DNA from: Liopterus haemorrhoidalis
Taxonomy: Eukaryota > Arthropoda > Insecta > Coleoptera > Dytiscidae
Direction of reading: 5' to 3'
NCBI GenBank assembly: GCA_963971575.1
Contig: OZ020623.1
Location: forward strand, 17,424,980 to 17,488,979
DNA: 64,000 nt
The notes beneath the pieces are model-generated. The model had not been told where the DNA came from. It searched no databases and saw only the letters and a program-made list of their open reading frames with translations. Below are positions 41,411 through 52,611 of this stretch, piece after piece (positions within the stretch are counted from its first letter, which is position 1; the number at the start of each line of letters is the position of its first letter). Position numbers and translations under genes: made by a program.

Positions 41411-41497
41411 GTCTTCTATCTAGAGAGCCTCCAGTTAGTCAGATAAATATTGTGTGCACGTGTAAAAAAAAAGCGGTAACTTTCCAAATAATTAAAC

Positions 41498-42471
41498 AGC
41501 TCTACAAAAAAAAAGGGTCATACCCAGACTTCGAAAACTTCAGAAAATACTTCGGAAACCATGATGCGATACATGGTTTCCGAAGTATTTTTGCTCGCTG
41601 ATCAAGAATCTGTGGTCGGTTTGTCTCCATCAGGTCCTCAAACCTTGCTAAGGTCAGGGTCAAGGTAAAATCCGAAAATTTGATTAAAAAAATCTAAAAA
41701 AATTCATATGGGGGTTTTTGAGGTCGCTGATTACGAATCCAGTGTCCGTTTGATCTTATCAAGACAAGGTCAAAATCTGTTCAAGGTTAAATGGCCGAAA
41801 CACCTCCAAAAATTCTAAAAAAAATTGTAGATATGTTATTGAGGTCTCTGAATCCGAAACCAGTGTTAGTTTACACTTTACGTCTATTTTCAAGGTCTTT
41901 CAAGGTCACTTAAGGTCATTTCGAGGTTTTTGGGATGAAAAGGCCAGATGCTATTCGAAAAACCTATAAAAATTAATACGTATGTTTTCGAGGATGCTGA
42001 ATCCGAATCTGATATCGGTCGACCTCCAGCACGTCAGGTTTAAGGTCAGTTTAAGGTCAAATGGCCGAGATACCTGAGTAAAATCTGAAAAAAACATGGG
42101 TAACATGAAAGACCTTGAAAACAGATGCAAAGTGTAAACTAACACTGGTTTCGGATTCAGAGACCTCAATAACATATCTACAATTTTTTTTAGAATTTTT
42201 GGAGGTGTTTCGGCCATTTGACCTTGAACAGATTTTTACCTTGTCTTGATAAGGTCAAACGGACACTGGATTCGTAATCAGCGACCTCAAAAACTTATGA
42301 ATTTTTTTAGATTTTTTTAATCAAATTTTCGGATTTGACCTTGACCCTGACTTAGCAAGGTTTGAGGACCTGATAGAGACAAACCGACCACAGATTCGTG
42401 ATCAGCGAGCAAAAATACTTCAGAAACCATGTATCGCATGTCTGGGTATGACCCTTTTTTTTGTAGAGCTG
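41498..42471. repeat. Long inverted repeat with internal AAGGTCA-rich repeats
   Basis: The arms are about 390 and 350 bases (41498-41890 and 42125-42471), with AGCTCTACAAAAAAAA at the left end and TTTTTTTTGTAGAGCT at the right. Each arm and the centre contain units of roughly 120 bases with TTGAGGTCGCTGATTACGAA, TCAAGGTCA and AAATGGCCGA. There is no coding frame. It is in PHKB intron 5. Confidence 0.8.
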
Positions 42472-42475
42472 TGTT

Positions 42476-42600
42476 ATCAAATCCTAAATTCCTGTTGTAT
42501 TAATCCAGTTCGCATTAATGTGCATTACTCAAAAAATTTAGATTAACCCCCCTGAGTTTATAAGGTGACGGACAAGAGATTTTTTTTGCACATTTTCAAA
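42476..42600. repeat. Fragment of the GACA-type dispersed repeat
   Basis: ATCCTAAATTCCTGTTGTAT and TCGCATTAATGTGCATTACT match 2970-3070 and 9120-9200. The rest of the repeat is absent. Confidence 0.5.
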
Positions 42601-42650
42601 ATCGTGTTAAATAAAGAATGAAAAGAATTCTTGACTGTATTTTGTAGATA

Positions 42651-44330
42651 AATATATCGGTGTTTTCTTGGGTTTTGGTCGATATATAAAAGCAGAGTTA
42701 ATCAAATATTTAAAATTATTTTATTATTAGCTTACTAGTTTCGGTTCTATCTGAAACATTAACAAAGGCTAGAAATAAGTACAGGTTTATAAATTGCATA
42801 ATATAAATAAATATAAAATTAATAATAAATATAAATATAAAATTAAACATTATTACACTTACTTGCAGAAAACATTTATAAAAATTCAGAATTAAAATTA
42901 TTACAATATAATTTGAAACATATTAAAATTTTTACATGTTAATTTAACGGATAAAATTTTTTAACGATAAACGATTATTATTAGAAATGATTTATATTAA
43001 AAAAGACAATCCTAATATTAATGCTAAAACTGACATAGATAATTTAAGGAAAATTTATTAAAATCTTATAAAAAAAATTAAATTGCTCCATCTATTACAA
43101 GTATAACTAACTTTAATTAGAAATTACGGTACTTCTATTAAAAAAAAAAATCTTTTTAACTTAGTTGATGTGTAACTTAACGATGTCGCAACCTGTAGGA
43201 AATAAGAAAAAGTTTCATCCGTTAAATTAACATGTAAAAATTTTAATATTTTTCAAATTATATTGTAATAATTTTAATTCTGAATTTTTATAAATGTTTT
43301 TTGCAAGTAAGTGTAATAATGTTTAATTTTATATTTATATTTATTATTAATTTTGTATTTATTTATTTTATGCAATTTATTATATTTGTGGCGTCCGCTC
43401 CCAGCCTAAGTAAGGTAGGGTGGCCAGAAAGTCACACAAATGGTCTTCGCGGCGGAGACCTCGAAGGACCACCAGCAGAAGGCTGGAATATAGAAATGAC
43501 AAAGCGGTTATGTGACACGAACGCACCGAGTTGTGCACCTGAGGAAGATACAGACGACCTAGAGGAAAGGAGAGGGGATATAAACTCTTCTGCTCCTAGG
43601 GGCTGCTCTAGGCGACTAACTTTATTATTTAAATTTAAAAAAATCAGCACACGTGATCAAGAGATCAGCGCGTGCAAACAAAAAAATACAAGTTACGCGC
43701 TGAGGCGATAACAAAATAGAATATAAATGTTACAAATAAAAAATATATTAAATTAACAATGAATTGAATGTATATAAAATTGGAACAGCCTTACAATAGA
43801 TGTTTTCTTAATAAATATGTAGAATATTTATTTCCAATTTTACACATGTGGCACTGGTGTCCCAAAAACAGGTTCCTGGGTCCTCGGATAGATCCTTGGA
43901 TGGTGTAGATACACAAACAATATTTTAATGATGAAACAGCAGGTGTAAAATCACTAAAACGGCGTTAGAGACGCGTAATTTAAATTAAGAAACTTGTAAA
44001 ATAATTTTTGCTAGCGAAGTGTACTCTGAACAGGTCAGTAACTGAGTGGATTAATTTAGTTAGATAATGTTGAATCTTGCAAGTTGTGGCACTCAACATT
44101 TTAAGAAACACAAATAGTTTTTGATGTTTTAAATTAAATTATGTAAATTAAATTTAATATTAATAGCGGCTTTACGGGCGCGACAATATTAAAAGTGTAC
44201 TTATTTCTAGGCTTTGATAATAGTTCAGATAGAACCGAAATTAGTAAGCAAATAATAAAATCATTTTAAATATTTGACTAACTCTGCTTTTATATATCGA
44301 CCGAAACCCAAGAAAACACTGATATATTTA
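42651..44330. repeat. Long inverted repeat, 320-bp arms, with solo LTR inside the right arm
   Basis: The left arm 42651-42970 begins AATATATCGGTGTTTTCTTG and ends with AAATTTTTACATGTTAATTT-like sequence. The right arm is 43213-43386 plus 44191-44330, ending AAGAAAACACTGATATATTT. The loop is about 240 bases. The arms contain no coding sequence. Confidence 0.78.
43387..44185 (+). mobile_element. Solo LTR (799 bp)
   Basis: It starts TGTGGCGTCCGC and ends GGCGCGACA, with ATATT duplicated at 43382-43386 and 44186-44190. A TATA-like GGATATAAACTC lies at 43578 and AATAAATATG at about 43810. The inverted repeat around it is continuous without the LTR. Reading frames within it are not convincing genes. 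Confidence 0.85.
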
Positions 44331-44710
44331 AATAAAGAAATTTTAAAAAAATGTTGTGCTTAGTTGAAGTAAGTATTAAATTGTATTTTGATTATTTGTT
44401 ATTTATATATTATTGTACTGATTATATTAAATATTAACATCGAAACTTTCCTTCAATATTGTGTTTTATTACACTAGATATTTTGCTTATCGCGTCTCAT
44501 ATTTGTTTTGGACATGCGCAATAGAATTACCGCCTAAGCAACAATGAAACAGTTAAAAATAAAAATATTGTTACTGTCGAATGATTGCTGTTTACACATT
44601 ACACTTACTAATTGATGAGAGATCGTACGCAACCTACGTCCATTGTTTAAACCCAAATAAAACTATTTAGATAAATTAAACAACAATAATCGAAGGTAAA
44701 GTAAGTTGGT
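44331..44710. other. PHKB intron 5, unannotated
   Basis: AT-rich non-coding sequence between the inverted repeat and a mariner derivative. No features were recognised. Confidence 0.3.
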
Positions 44711-44713
44711 ATA

Positions 44714-45462
44714 CGAGGTGTGTAAATTAAGTAACCGGACTGGCAACATTGCGTTTGATCTGGCAACATTCGGGCCGCGAGACTTGGAGGGGAGGCAGGT
44801 GAACATGGTGATACGCCTTCAGTACGAGTTTGAACTCGCTAGAGTTATTTTGTTGTCCGTAGCGATTTTTTTCGTGAAACAGTTTTTTCTAATGCGTTCT
44901 AAAAATGAGTGACATTCATTTCGAGCAACGGTGTGCTATCAGGTTTTGCTTCAGACTTGGGCACAGTGTAACGGAAAATTTTGCAAAACTTCAGCAAAAT
45001 CCGGGATCTTGTGCGTTCCGATCGTTGGTTGATATTTAGAATGATCGAGGAAGAGTTGAATTTGACTCACACTACCGTTCATCAGGTTTTGATAGTTCAT
45101 GAATTAACAGCAATTGGTTCAGCGATTTCAATAAACGAGTTTTTGGCCAGGAAAAACATTTCTGTGGCTCCTCAGCCTTCCTATTCGCCCAAATTCAGTC
45201 CTTGTGATTTTTCCTGATTGAAAAATCACCTCAAGGGACGTCATTTTGGGACACTCGAAAACATTCATACGTCCCTAACCGACCAGCTGAAAGCTATTCC
45301 AGTATCCGAGTTCCAGCACTGCTATGAAGATTGGAAAAACCGTCTCCAGCGCTGTGTGGCTTCCCAAGGAAGTTATTTTGAAGGAGACAATATTGAATTG
45401 TAATTCTATTCGAATAAAAAAGAATTTTAAAATCAGTCTGGTTACTTAATTTACACACCTCG
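44714..45462 (+). mobile_element. Internally deleted mariner element
   Basis: CGAGGTGTGTAAATTAAGTA and its inverse at 45462 are flanked by TA (44712-44713 and 45463-45464). Plus-strand fragments are FEQRCAIRFCFRLGHSV near 44920, an HTH piece MIEEELNLTHTTVHQVL, and after a deletion PQPSYSPKFSPCDF, a stop, and LKNHLKGRHFGTLENIHTSL with NRLQRCVASQGSYFEGD. YSP--SPCDF--L--LK--L-G is the mariner C-terminal catalytic region, here with a TGA replacing a residue after SPCDFS. Confidence 0.85.
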
Positions 45463-45632
45463 TATAACGGTGCAGCAATCATTTATTTTTCCCAATTAAA
45501 ATATTTTTGATAAATAAATATTTGCCGAGTATGTCTGCTAGTAATATATATAAGAAGTTGTAATAGCAAAAAAAAATATCTTTCTTGTAATATAAACACA
45601 TTACAAAAATAATTATTCAGAAAAATCCTTAC

Positions 45633-45936
45633 CAACGCAAGAGCTAGAAATTAAATTCTGCAATCTTCCAATCCGGACTTTCATACCATCGCAGTATCCT
45701 TTCTTCAACATGGCTAATAGGTCTAACATTTCTTTAAATTGTGGATCCCTCATATGTTCTTCACGAATGAGAAGACAGACGGTCGGTCGACCAGAGAGAC
45801 GCCAATATCGGCCAACGAAATGTAATTCGGTCTTGATGTCGTCGATAAGTAGTGCCATATCACGATATAAGTAGAAATCAGAAACTTCGAACACTAAAGG
45901 GTAGCATAGCACCGTCATACCACATACCCTGTAAAT
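45633..45936 (-). CDS. PHKB: PHKB exon, regulatory region
   Basis: The exon has 101 codons plus one base, so it starts in phase 0 and ends in phase 1 at a GTAAGG donor. It encodes IYRVCGMTVLCYPLVFEVSD, then FYLYRDMALLIDDIKTELHF, GRYWRLSGRPTVCLLIREEH, LDLLAMLKKGYCDGMKVRIG and RLQNLISSSCVG. YP-VF--SDFY, LLIDDIK, YW---GRP---LIRE and L-ALKKG---G-KV---RLQ-LIS are diagnostic beta-subunit blocks. The upstream intron contains the terminal repeats of a deleted mariner element at 46042-46726, so that insertion is intronic. Confidence 0.95.
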
Positions 45937-46041
45937 CTAAAACAATAACAATTTTTTTCCACTCTCTACATAATAAGTACATTGTTATGACAATGATTTG
46001 ATGGAAATAAATACACATTACCGAAGAAGCTTTGGTTACTA

Positions 46042-46726
46042 CGAGGGCTATTCGGAAAGTAACCTCCGTTTGGCTATGAAAATAAAACCAGCATAGACCC
46101 AAATATTTTACTGTATACATCTTAAAACTACATATTTTCTTTATTTTTTCACCTAGTTGCCATTTAAATTTAAGCACTTATCATTGCGTTTAACCAGCTT
46201 TGAAATACCTTCTTCATAGAACACTGCCGCCGCCAGAGAAATGTAGCCAACGTGTCACAGCGTTTTGAAGATCTTCATCATTAGCGAAGTGCTGGGACCC
46301 AAACCAGTTCTTCATGTGTTGAACAGATGGAAATCACTTGGCGCCAAGTCTAGAAGAAATTCTAGGGCCGAACCCATTTGTTTGTTTTTGTGGATCTCGG
46401 TCAGCAGTTTTGCTGCCCAACGAGCACAAAACTTCCGGTAGCCTAATTTTTCGGTGAGTATTTCGTACAAAACAGTCCGAGAAATTTGAGGAAATTTTTT
46501 GAAAAGTTTCGAGATCGTGAATCGACGGTTCTCTCTAAAATTTGGCGGGATATTCTATTTCTCATGTTCTGAGGTTATAATAAGCGAATACTCGGCAGTA
46601 CGACTGTGCAAGGGGACAGTTGGAAGCTTACTGAATCACTGCACGCGCCGATGTATTAATGGCGGCGCTCCACCGCCTACTACTCACGCTACGCAACGAT
46701 GGGAGTTACTTTCCGAATAGCCCTCG
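46042..46726 (-). mobile_element. Degraded mariner element
   Basis: CGAGGGCTATTCGGAAAGTA and its inverse at 46726 are flanked by TA (46040-46041 and 46727-46728). The minus strand keeps LLDLAPSDFHLFN, MKNWFGSQHFANDEDLQNAV and TRWLHF from the transposase C-terminus, in a frame with stops further on. N-terminal parts are missing. Confidence 0.82.
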
Positions 46727-46729
46727 TAT

Positions 46730-47239
46730 TAACAACGGGATGTAAGTAAAAAATACCTGCCCCAGGGAAGTAAGTGAAAAAAATTAAACAAAACTTAAAT
46801 TTTTATGGCATCTGGTATCATGCAGCTTTTGCAGCCTCATCAATTCCCATTTCTCTTTCACTTTTGTTCAGATTCATTTTAAAAACTTTTCACACAACGC
46901 TTTTAATATTCACGCTTTGATTGATGAAAACAATAGCAACTGGCCACAGACATACTGATATTTTATTCAAATATCTAAAATAATTAATCAAAAAGAAACT
47001 GTGCAGTTAAAAATAACTTTGAGAGTGGTAAAAATATTATAAACAAATCGGGAGGTAAATATTTACCAGTCTCGGGCTTATAACTAGCCCTCGCTATCGC
47101 TCGCACTAGTCGCAAACGTCCTCGACTAGTAAATATGACTTTCCTCCCTTAATGTTTAAATAATTATTGTTACTTCTTGCCTGTGTACTATTGAATAAAA
47201 ATATTAAAAGAGAAAGAATTTTTACATACTATTTTTTGT
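46730..47239. other. PHKB intron 4, unannotated
   Basis: Short GC-richer segment 47050-47160 with CTCGCTATCGCTCGCACTAG. I could not assign it. Confidence 0.25.
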
Positions 47240-47722
47240 GACGGAAATGACGTCACTCAGACGACCACAATGGCTGCCAGTATTTTGTTGTTTCCATATT
47301 AAAAAGTGTTAATTAACCTTTATTTTGATAATTTAAAGTATATTCATAATTTATAAATCATAAATAAAAAACACGGTTAAAATAGTTTTTAGTTATTTTA
47401 TAATTTAATATAAAAATACGCATTTAACCTGAAATTTGGTATCTTGTCAAAATGGTTTGCTAAACTGTTTGCGGCCGAGCAAAAACGCAAAATACAAAGA
47501 CTAAAAGAAGTACTTTTCATTCGTATTTTCTATTCATATTATGTAATTGAATTAACGAGATTTTGATAAATCTCAACATACACGTTACTTAAGGACAATG
47601 GCGTACTGTCATAATTTTCTTCTATAAGTTCTGTATGTATTTATTTACTTGTGTACAACATTAATTTTATAATAATAAATTACAGATGTATAATAGTGCT
47701 TTATTGATTGTTTGTATCTCCT
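47240..47722 (-). repeat. 480-bp dispersed repeat, copy 2 (inverse of 21305-21785)
   Basis: GACGACCACAATGGCTGCCA, GCGGCCGAGCAAAAACGCA and ACGAGATTTTGATAAATC-like segments match copy 1 in reverse order. It ends at GATTGTTTGTATCTCC, corresponding to the CAAACAATCAATAAAACAC of copy 1. Confidence 0.75.
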
Positions 47723-47849
47723 ATCTTTAGCTTCTTTTGAAATTATCAAGATTGGTATTTTTTTCGGTAACAATTATTTTAATAATTGGCCGTACGCGAT
47801 TGTATAACCCGAAACCATCGTTTTGAAAGACTATCTTGGTCTTTTCAAC

Positions 47850-48516
47850 TATAGGCTATTCCAAACCTTTAGACGGAACTAGATTTTGCAATCTAGAAAC
47901 TTTGATAGTTTGATTCGAGCTTTTGGGCATTTTGGTTAAGCTTTGTAAATCATACGTACAATAAACATTTTTAGGTTAAAGTTAATATTATTATAAGCTG
48001 ATCACTTTTGTAAGGATAAACCAGATATAGTTATTTTGGTTACTTTTATAGTGTATTACGGACTTTAAATGTCAATTAAAAATATCCCTTACGCTGTAAA
48101 ACCGACTTTAGATTTATTGGTTATGATCATTATTATGAATGTGACATTTTTTTTTTTTTTTATCATTTTTTAATACCGACATGATTTCAACATGACATAC
48201 AATTTCAAAGGTGCAAACTATTCAAATCAAAATTTCCTCTTATTTTGTTTTTACAAAAGTGAACAGCATCTATAAAATGTCATTTTCATTACATTTTTAT
48301 TTTTTATGTAATTTTTAATAAAAATGTCTCATTTCTTAAATTCTTACATTTTCCAAAAATTTTAAAATTTATTATTTATTTTATTTTTTAATAAATATCA
48401 CTTAATAATAAATGCCAATATAAAAAATTTAATAACCTAGCTAAACTCTGTTTTAGTGACAACTTGAAAATACGAAACCCCGATTTAGTTCCGCCTAAAC
48501 CAATGAAATGACCTAT
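47850..48516. mobile_element. Family B MITE (B4) with family A copy nested
   Basis: TATAGGCTATTCCAAACC with GGAACTAGATTTTGCAATCT at the left and TTAGTTCCGCCTAAACC at the right are family B ends. Family A copy A1 is inserted at 47993-48273, so B4 is older. An A2 copy directly abuts its right end. Confidence 0.7.
47993..48273. mobile_element. Family A MITE (A1), nested in B4
   Basis: ATAAGCTGATCACTTTTGTA and the inverse ACAAAAGTGAACAGCAT are terminal. The interior matches the other copies (GGTTACTTTTATAGTG, AAACCGACTTTAG, ATGATCATTAT). It is the most diverged of four copies. Confidence 0.7.
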
Positions 48517-48812
48517 ATAAGCTGTTCACTTTTGTAAGAACACACTAGATCTGGTTATTTTGGTTACTTTTATGGTGTGTTACTGACTTTAAATGTCAAT
48601 TAAAAATATTCATTACGCTGTAAAACCGACTTTAGGTTGATAAGGTTATGATCATTATAATTAAGATACCATTTTTCAATATGACATATGTCAAATGGAT
48701 CAAAATTTTAAAAAAGTGACAGTTTTTAATACCAACATGACGTACAGCTTCAAAGGTGCAAACTATTGAAAACAAAATTCCCTCTTAGTTTGTTCTTACA
48801 AAAGTGAACCGT
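48516..48812. mobile_element. Family A MITE (A2)
   Basis: TATAAGCTGTTCACTTTTG and ACAAAAGTGAACC are terminal and the interior is near identical to A3 and A4 (CTGTAAAACCGACTTTAGG, ATGACATATGTCAAATGGAT). Confidence 0.75.
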
Positions 48813-48904
48813 CTTTAGCATGTAAAAATACTTTTTTTTATTATTTTTTAATGGCCTTTGCTGTTTCGTCAATTAGCCAGGACAATTCTTATTTTTGAAA
48901 AGTT

Positions 48905-48977
48905 CCATGCCTGAACGCGATTCGAACCCGAGACCTTAGCAACGCAGGCACATGTATTACCACTACGACCAGCCGAC
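48905..48977 (-). repeat. tRNA-derived SINE head or tRNA pseudogene
   Basis: The minus strand has an A-box-like TGGTCGTAGTGG and a B-box-like GGTTCGAATCG at tRNA-like spacing, in GTCGGCTGGTCGTAGTGG context. A CCT/AGG anticodon stem is plausible but no acceptor stem is seen, so it is a SINE or decayed tRNA rather than a working gene. It is in PHKB intron 4. Confidence 0.45.
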
Positions 48978-49150
48978 TTTGATGGTAATGCTTTCTTGGT
49001 TGGGCTGTAAGCGTAGTTAGTTGTGACTGCATAAGTGCATTTTTATCATCAAATTTGACAGACTGCTGGATAATCCGGGGCATAACGGGATACTGAACGT
49101 AAGGTGGTTTATGTAAAATTTATGTCACTATACAGAAAATAAATTTTTAC

Positions 49151-49381
49151 CTTGCTCGTTCCTAAAGAACCTATAGGTCTAACAGGTCTTCCTTTCAGGT
49201 CCAATTTGTAATTAACACCCAATTGTTCATAGACCTTGACAAGCTGGGTTGATGACCAGATCTGTACCGGTTCCACTTCGTGCGGAGTTTGAGTTTGGAT
49301 CCCGTAAGTTGCCATCATTGCTTGAAGACGCATCGACTCAGCGATTAGCACAATTTGTACCACTAGATCAGTCGCAGTACC
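49151..49381 (-). CDS. PHKB: PHKB exon, start of regulatory region
   Basis: This 77-codon phase-0 exon begins [20 protein letters not shown], passes through [19 protein letters not shown] and ends [16 protein letters not shown] at a GTAAAA donor. The [15 protein letters not shown] motif is a strong signature of the beta subunit family, and RP-RPIG-LGTSK is followed in the next exon by IYR as expected. The acceptor is TTGCTAG above 49381. Confidence 0.95.
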
Positions 49382-49830
49382 CTAGCAAAACAAATTATTT
49401 TAGTACATTATAAGAACTTATCTTAATTTTGTTGTATGTTTATTATTGTAGCAAAATTTAAAACAATGATTTAATGTTCAATATTTAAATAGTTTTGTAT
49501 GGATACTTATTGTTATTGTGTTATGTGAGTGTTATGTCGCTTTATGTCAGATATGCTCATTAGGAATATGCATTTAAGAAAAACACATATGCGAGATCGA
49601 AACGAGTATATTATAAAAGCTATGTGACCTATGGGCGGCAATACTTGCAGCCCGCAACGCCTGAAGGAAAAATGTAAAAAAATATGATTTTTTTTATAAT
49701 CAAAAAGAAATATGTTCCTTTGTACTTTCTTTATGTATTTTATATGTAATTAACTATGCAATACTATGTTTCTATTTTATATTTATATTTTTTTAGGCGA
49801 CCTTAACAAAAATAGTTCTCTTTTAATAAC

Positions 49831-50234
49831 TAAAGGCTATTCCAAACGTTCAAGCGGAACTAAATGGGAATTTCGTTCTTTTAGGTTTTCACGAGAAGGG
49901 ACCTTGCTTGGGTTATTTCATGTTTTACGTATGGTATGTGAAAATTTAAAATTCCAACAGTGAAACCATGGAAACGAATGACATTTATTAAAAATATGAC
50001 ACATTTTTATGTATTTTAAAGACAAATAAAATAAATAAATGGGAATTTTTTATTAAGAATGACAAAAAAATAAAATGAAATGAAAAGGACATTTTATAAT
50101 GACAATTTAATCTAGAATTTGAGTAGCAATATGAGTATGATTTACAAGGCTTAAACAAAATGACCAAAAGTCCGAATTAATAGATAAAAATTACTAGATT
50201 TCAAAATCTAGTTCCTGTTTAGGAATAGCCTATA
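49831..50234. mobile_element. Family B MITE (B5)
   Basis: TAAAGGCTATTCCAAACG with TCAAGCGGAACTAAATGG and TTTTCACGAGAAGGGACCTT at the left, and AAAATCTAGTTCCTGTTTAG at the right. The same CACGAGAAGGGACCTTGCTTG stretch is found inverted in B6 and B7. Confidence 0.75.
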
Positions 50235-50654
50235 GTACTAGACAAAAAGTAAATCTTTTTCGGCCTAGGCCGATTCACTTACTTTTTAGGCCGCTGAATA
50301 CCAACGCCATCTACGATAGTGATGTTTGGTTCAATAACAAGCGAATGTTTAAAATTATGTAGCTAATTAAAATAAATAAGTTTAATTTTTCTAATTAAAC
50401 ACACTTTTAGTCGCCCAAAAAATATAATGTGCACCTTTGCCAAAAAGTTCTTTTCCGTCCTCAACTGTTTGAAGGCCTCGTCTCTGCCTAGTCCATCAAA
50501 TTCAGATGTGGACGAAAAAGATTCACTTTTTTGAGAACCAAAGAAGGGGCATAACTTACCTTTCTGTCACTAGTATGCTAAGACAGAAATCGTAAAATTT
50601 AAGTTTTTTGAAAGAAGTTTTCCAATATAGAGATTATGAGCATTTCTGATGTAC

Positions 50655-50723
<69 letters not shown>

Positions 50724-51021
50724 ATATAATAAAGGAATATAAAAAAGAATGATTTCAACTCAAACAAATATGAATTAATGATTATTATTTCATAAATGAA
50801 TTAAAAAGTGGTGAAATGTACGTAATTTAAAGTAATATAATAATTGAAAAAATATTTAGCTGACACCACGCAAAAGTTGGAGAGTATAAGCCCAAATTTC
50901 TGTCTGTCTATCAGTCTTAATGTAATGCTAAGTTCCTGGGTGTTAGCGGGTCTTGCGGCATACGGCCGGTCATGAACTGAGTGGGGGAACGACGTATTTC
51001 GACAAAGAAGCTGGCTTACCA
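50235..51021. repeat. Unannotated intron 3 with (AT)n microsatellite
   Basis: A (TA)n run lies at about 50659-50717. Elsewhere there is a GGCCTAGGCCG motif at 50262-50273 and no exon. Confidence 0.4.
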
Positions 51022-52244
51022 CAAGATAATTAAAGTAAAGGTTGTCTCGTAACTTGTACTGGTAGGGGTAAATAACGAAGCTACACGTCATCTGTCTGTT
51101 AACGGGACGTCAGCCTTTGTTTATTGTATATGTTATACAGGGTGTTAGGTAAATGTCCGGCAAAATTTAAAAGACAGCATGGTAACGTAGAATGCAATCG
51201 ATTTTTCCTTTGCCAATTTTCTCTAAAATGTGAATTTCGTCCAAACAAAAACAAACAAAAAGATGCCCCGAATTTTGAAAACCACTGACTTTTTTTAATT
51301 TTTCATATTAATCCAGAAGTTGTGTAGTTGCCATAGATAAAAAAAACACGTATTTTGATATTCTATTATTGAACTACAATTTATTTATTTATTTTTTTTA
51401 ATTGGCAAAGGGAAAATGATTACATTCTACGTCACCATACTGTCTTTTAAATTGTGCCGAACATTTACCTAACACCATGTATACACGTGAAGTTTGAACT
51501 TTGTCTATAAATATAAAAATATCGTTTCATTTTTAGATTTTCTACTGGTTGTAATTTCTTTTTAGCGTGTTGTAATGTTTTAAGTTATATATTATTAGTG
51601 TTTATTTATTAGTGTTAAAATGACTGGAACAATATGTAGTGTTGCTACTTGCAAGTCTCACTCTGTGAAAGCGAAAAAAAGTGGAGAACAAATATCTTTT
51701 TTTCACGTTTCCAAGGGATAAAAAAATTAGAAATGAATGGATACGAAGATACCACAGAAAGGATCGTTTTGACCCAAAAAACAAGAGAATTTGTTGTAAA
51801 CATTTTAAACATGGTGAACAAATAAGATTTGTTTTCTTATAAACATTTTTTATTGTATAGTTTTTTTCTGTTAAGATAGTTCTGTTTATAAATGAAATAT
51901 TTTAAGTTTCTTAGTACCAATTTTTACACCCAGAAATACCCCCTAAGAAAGAAAATTTTGAGATATCATGCCTATATTTGATCCTGGTTCTACTCTATTG
52001 TACCAAATTTCGTTAAAATACGCCCAGCCGTTTTTAAAACTGATATAACCTCCAATTTTATTAATTACTATATTATTATAGCAATAAATATCTATTATAA
52101 ATATAGTCAACAAAAATATTCAAAAACATGCAACATCTGCATTAATTTTGTATGCTAGTTTGAACTAAGTCTACATGTGAAGTATTTCTTCTCACGCTAT
52201 GATTGGTCAGAAGTTATGAGACAACCTTTACTTTAATAATCTTG
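51022..52244 (+). mobile_element. THAP-domain element with 34-bp inverted repeats, P-element-like
   Basis: CAAGATAATTAAAGTAAAGG followed by TTGTCTCGTAACTT at 51022-51055 is repeated inverted at 52211-52244 with two mismatches. A MITE (51138-51479) sits inside the left part. Inside, ATG at 51620 begins MTGTICSVATCKSHSVKA, and another frame continues PRDKKIRNEWIRRYHRKDRF and ICCKHFKHG. C-x4-C, F--FPRD---R-EW---- and CCKHF are the zinc-coordinating and invariant positions of a THAP domain, the DNA-binding domain of P transposase. A frameshift at about 51715 breaks it. Confidence 0.62.
51138..51479. mobile_element. MITE with 80-bp inverted repeats
   Basis: CAGGGTGTTAGGTAAATGTC and its imperfect inverse GACATTTACC-type end (here GAACATTTACCTAACACCATG) are terminal, TA flanks both sides (51136-51137 and 51480-51481), and inverted matching continues through GTAGAATG and GGCAAAGG. 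Confidence 0.8.
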
Positions 52245-52390
52245 GGCCTCACCACCAGTGATCACGCCTAAAAGTGAATGCGCGCGCATATGTACAGAAA
52301 CCCACATACGTTTACGTGCATATATCCAAATATAACAAAGATAACAAGTACGGACGTATGTTGGGTATAATCTGACATACGTTATTTATA

Positions 52391-52611
52391 TAGGCTGACC
52401 ATTTTCTCAAGAAGGCAATGCGGGACGGAGAAAAAAAAGGTCCTCACCTCCCAAATCTAAGTGAAGAGCAAAAAAAAGGTCTTCATCTCCCAAAATCCAA
52501 GTGAAGAGCAAAAAAAAGGTCCTCACCTCCCAAATCCAAAATGCGGGACTTTTGCGGGACGCATCTTAATGCGGGACAATATGTTAAAATGCGGGACGAA
52601 TGGTCACCCTA
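52391..52611. mobile_element. hAT-type MITE with the same minisatellite as 10359-10710
   Basis: TAGGCTGACCATT and AATGGTCACCCTA are inverted ends like those of the hAT at 26662. Three units of about 36 bases with AAAAAGGTCCTCACCTCC and AAGTGAAGAGCAAAAAA lie at 52436-52540, then several TGCGGGAC motifs. A target duplication is not clear. Confidence 0.7.

Noticed and set aside
43301..43711. 136-codon open frame on the plus strand
   Set aside because: It starts outside and runs into the solo LTR defined by TG/CA ends and the ATATT duplication. No known domain is encoded.
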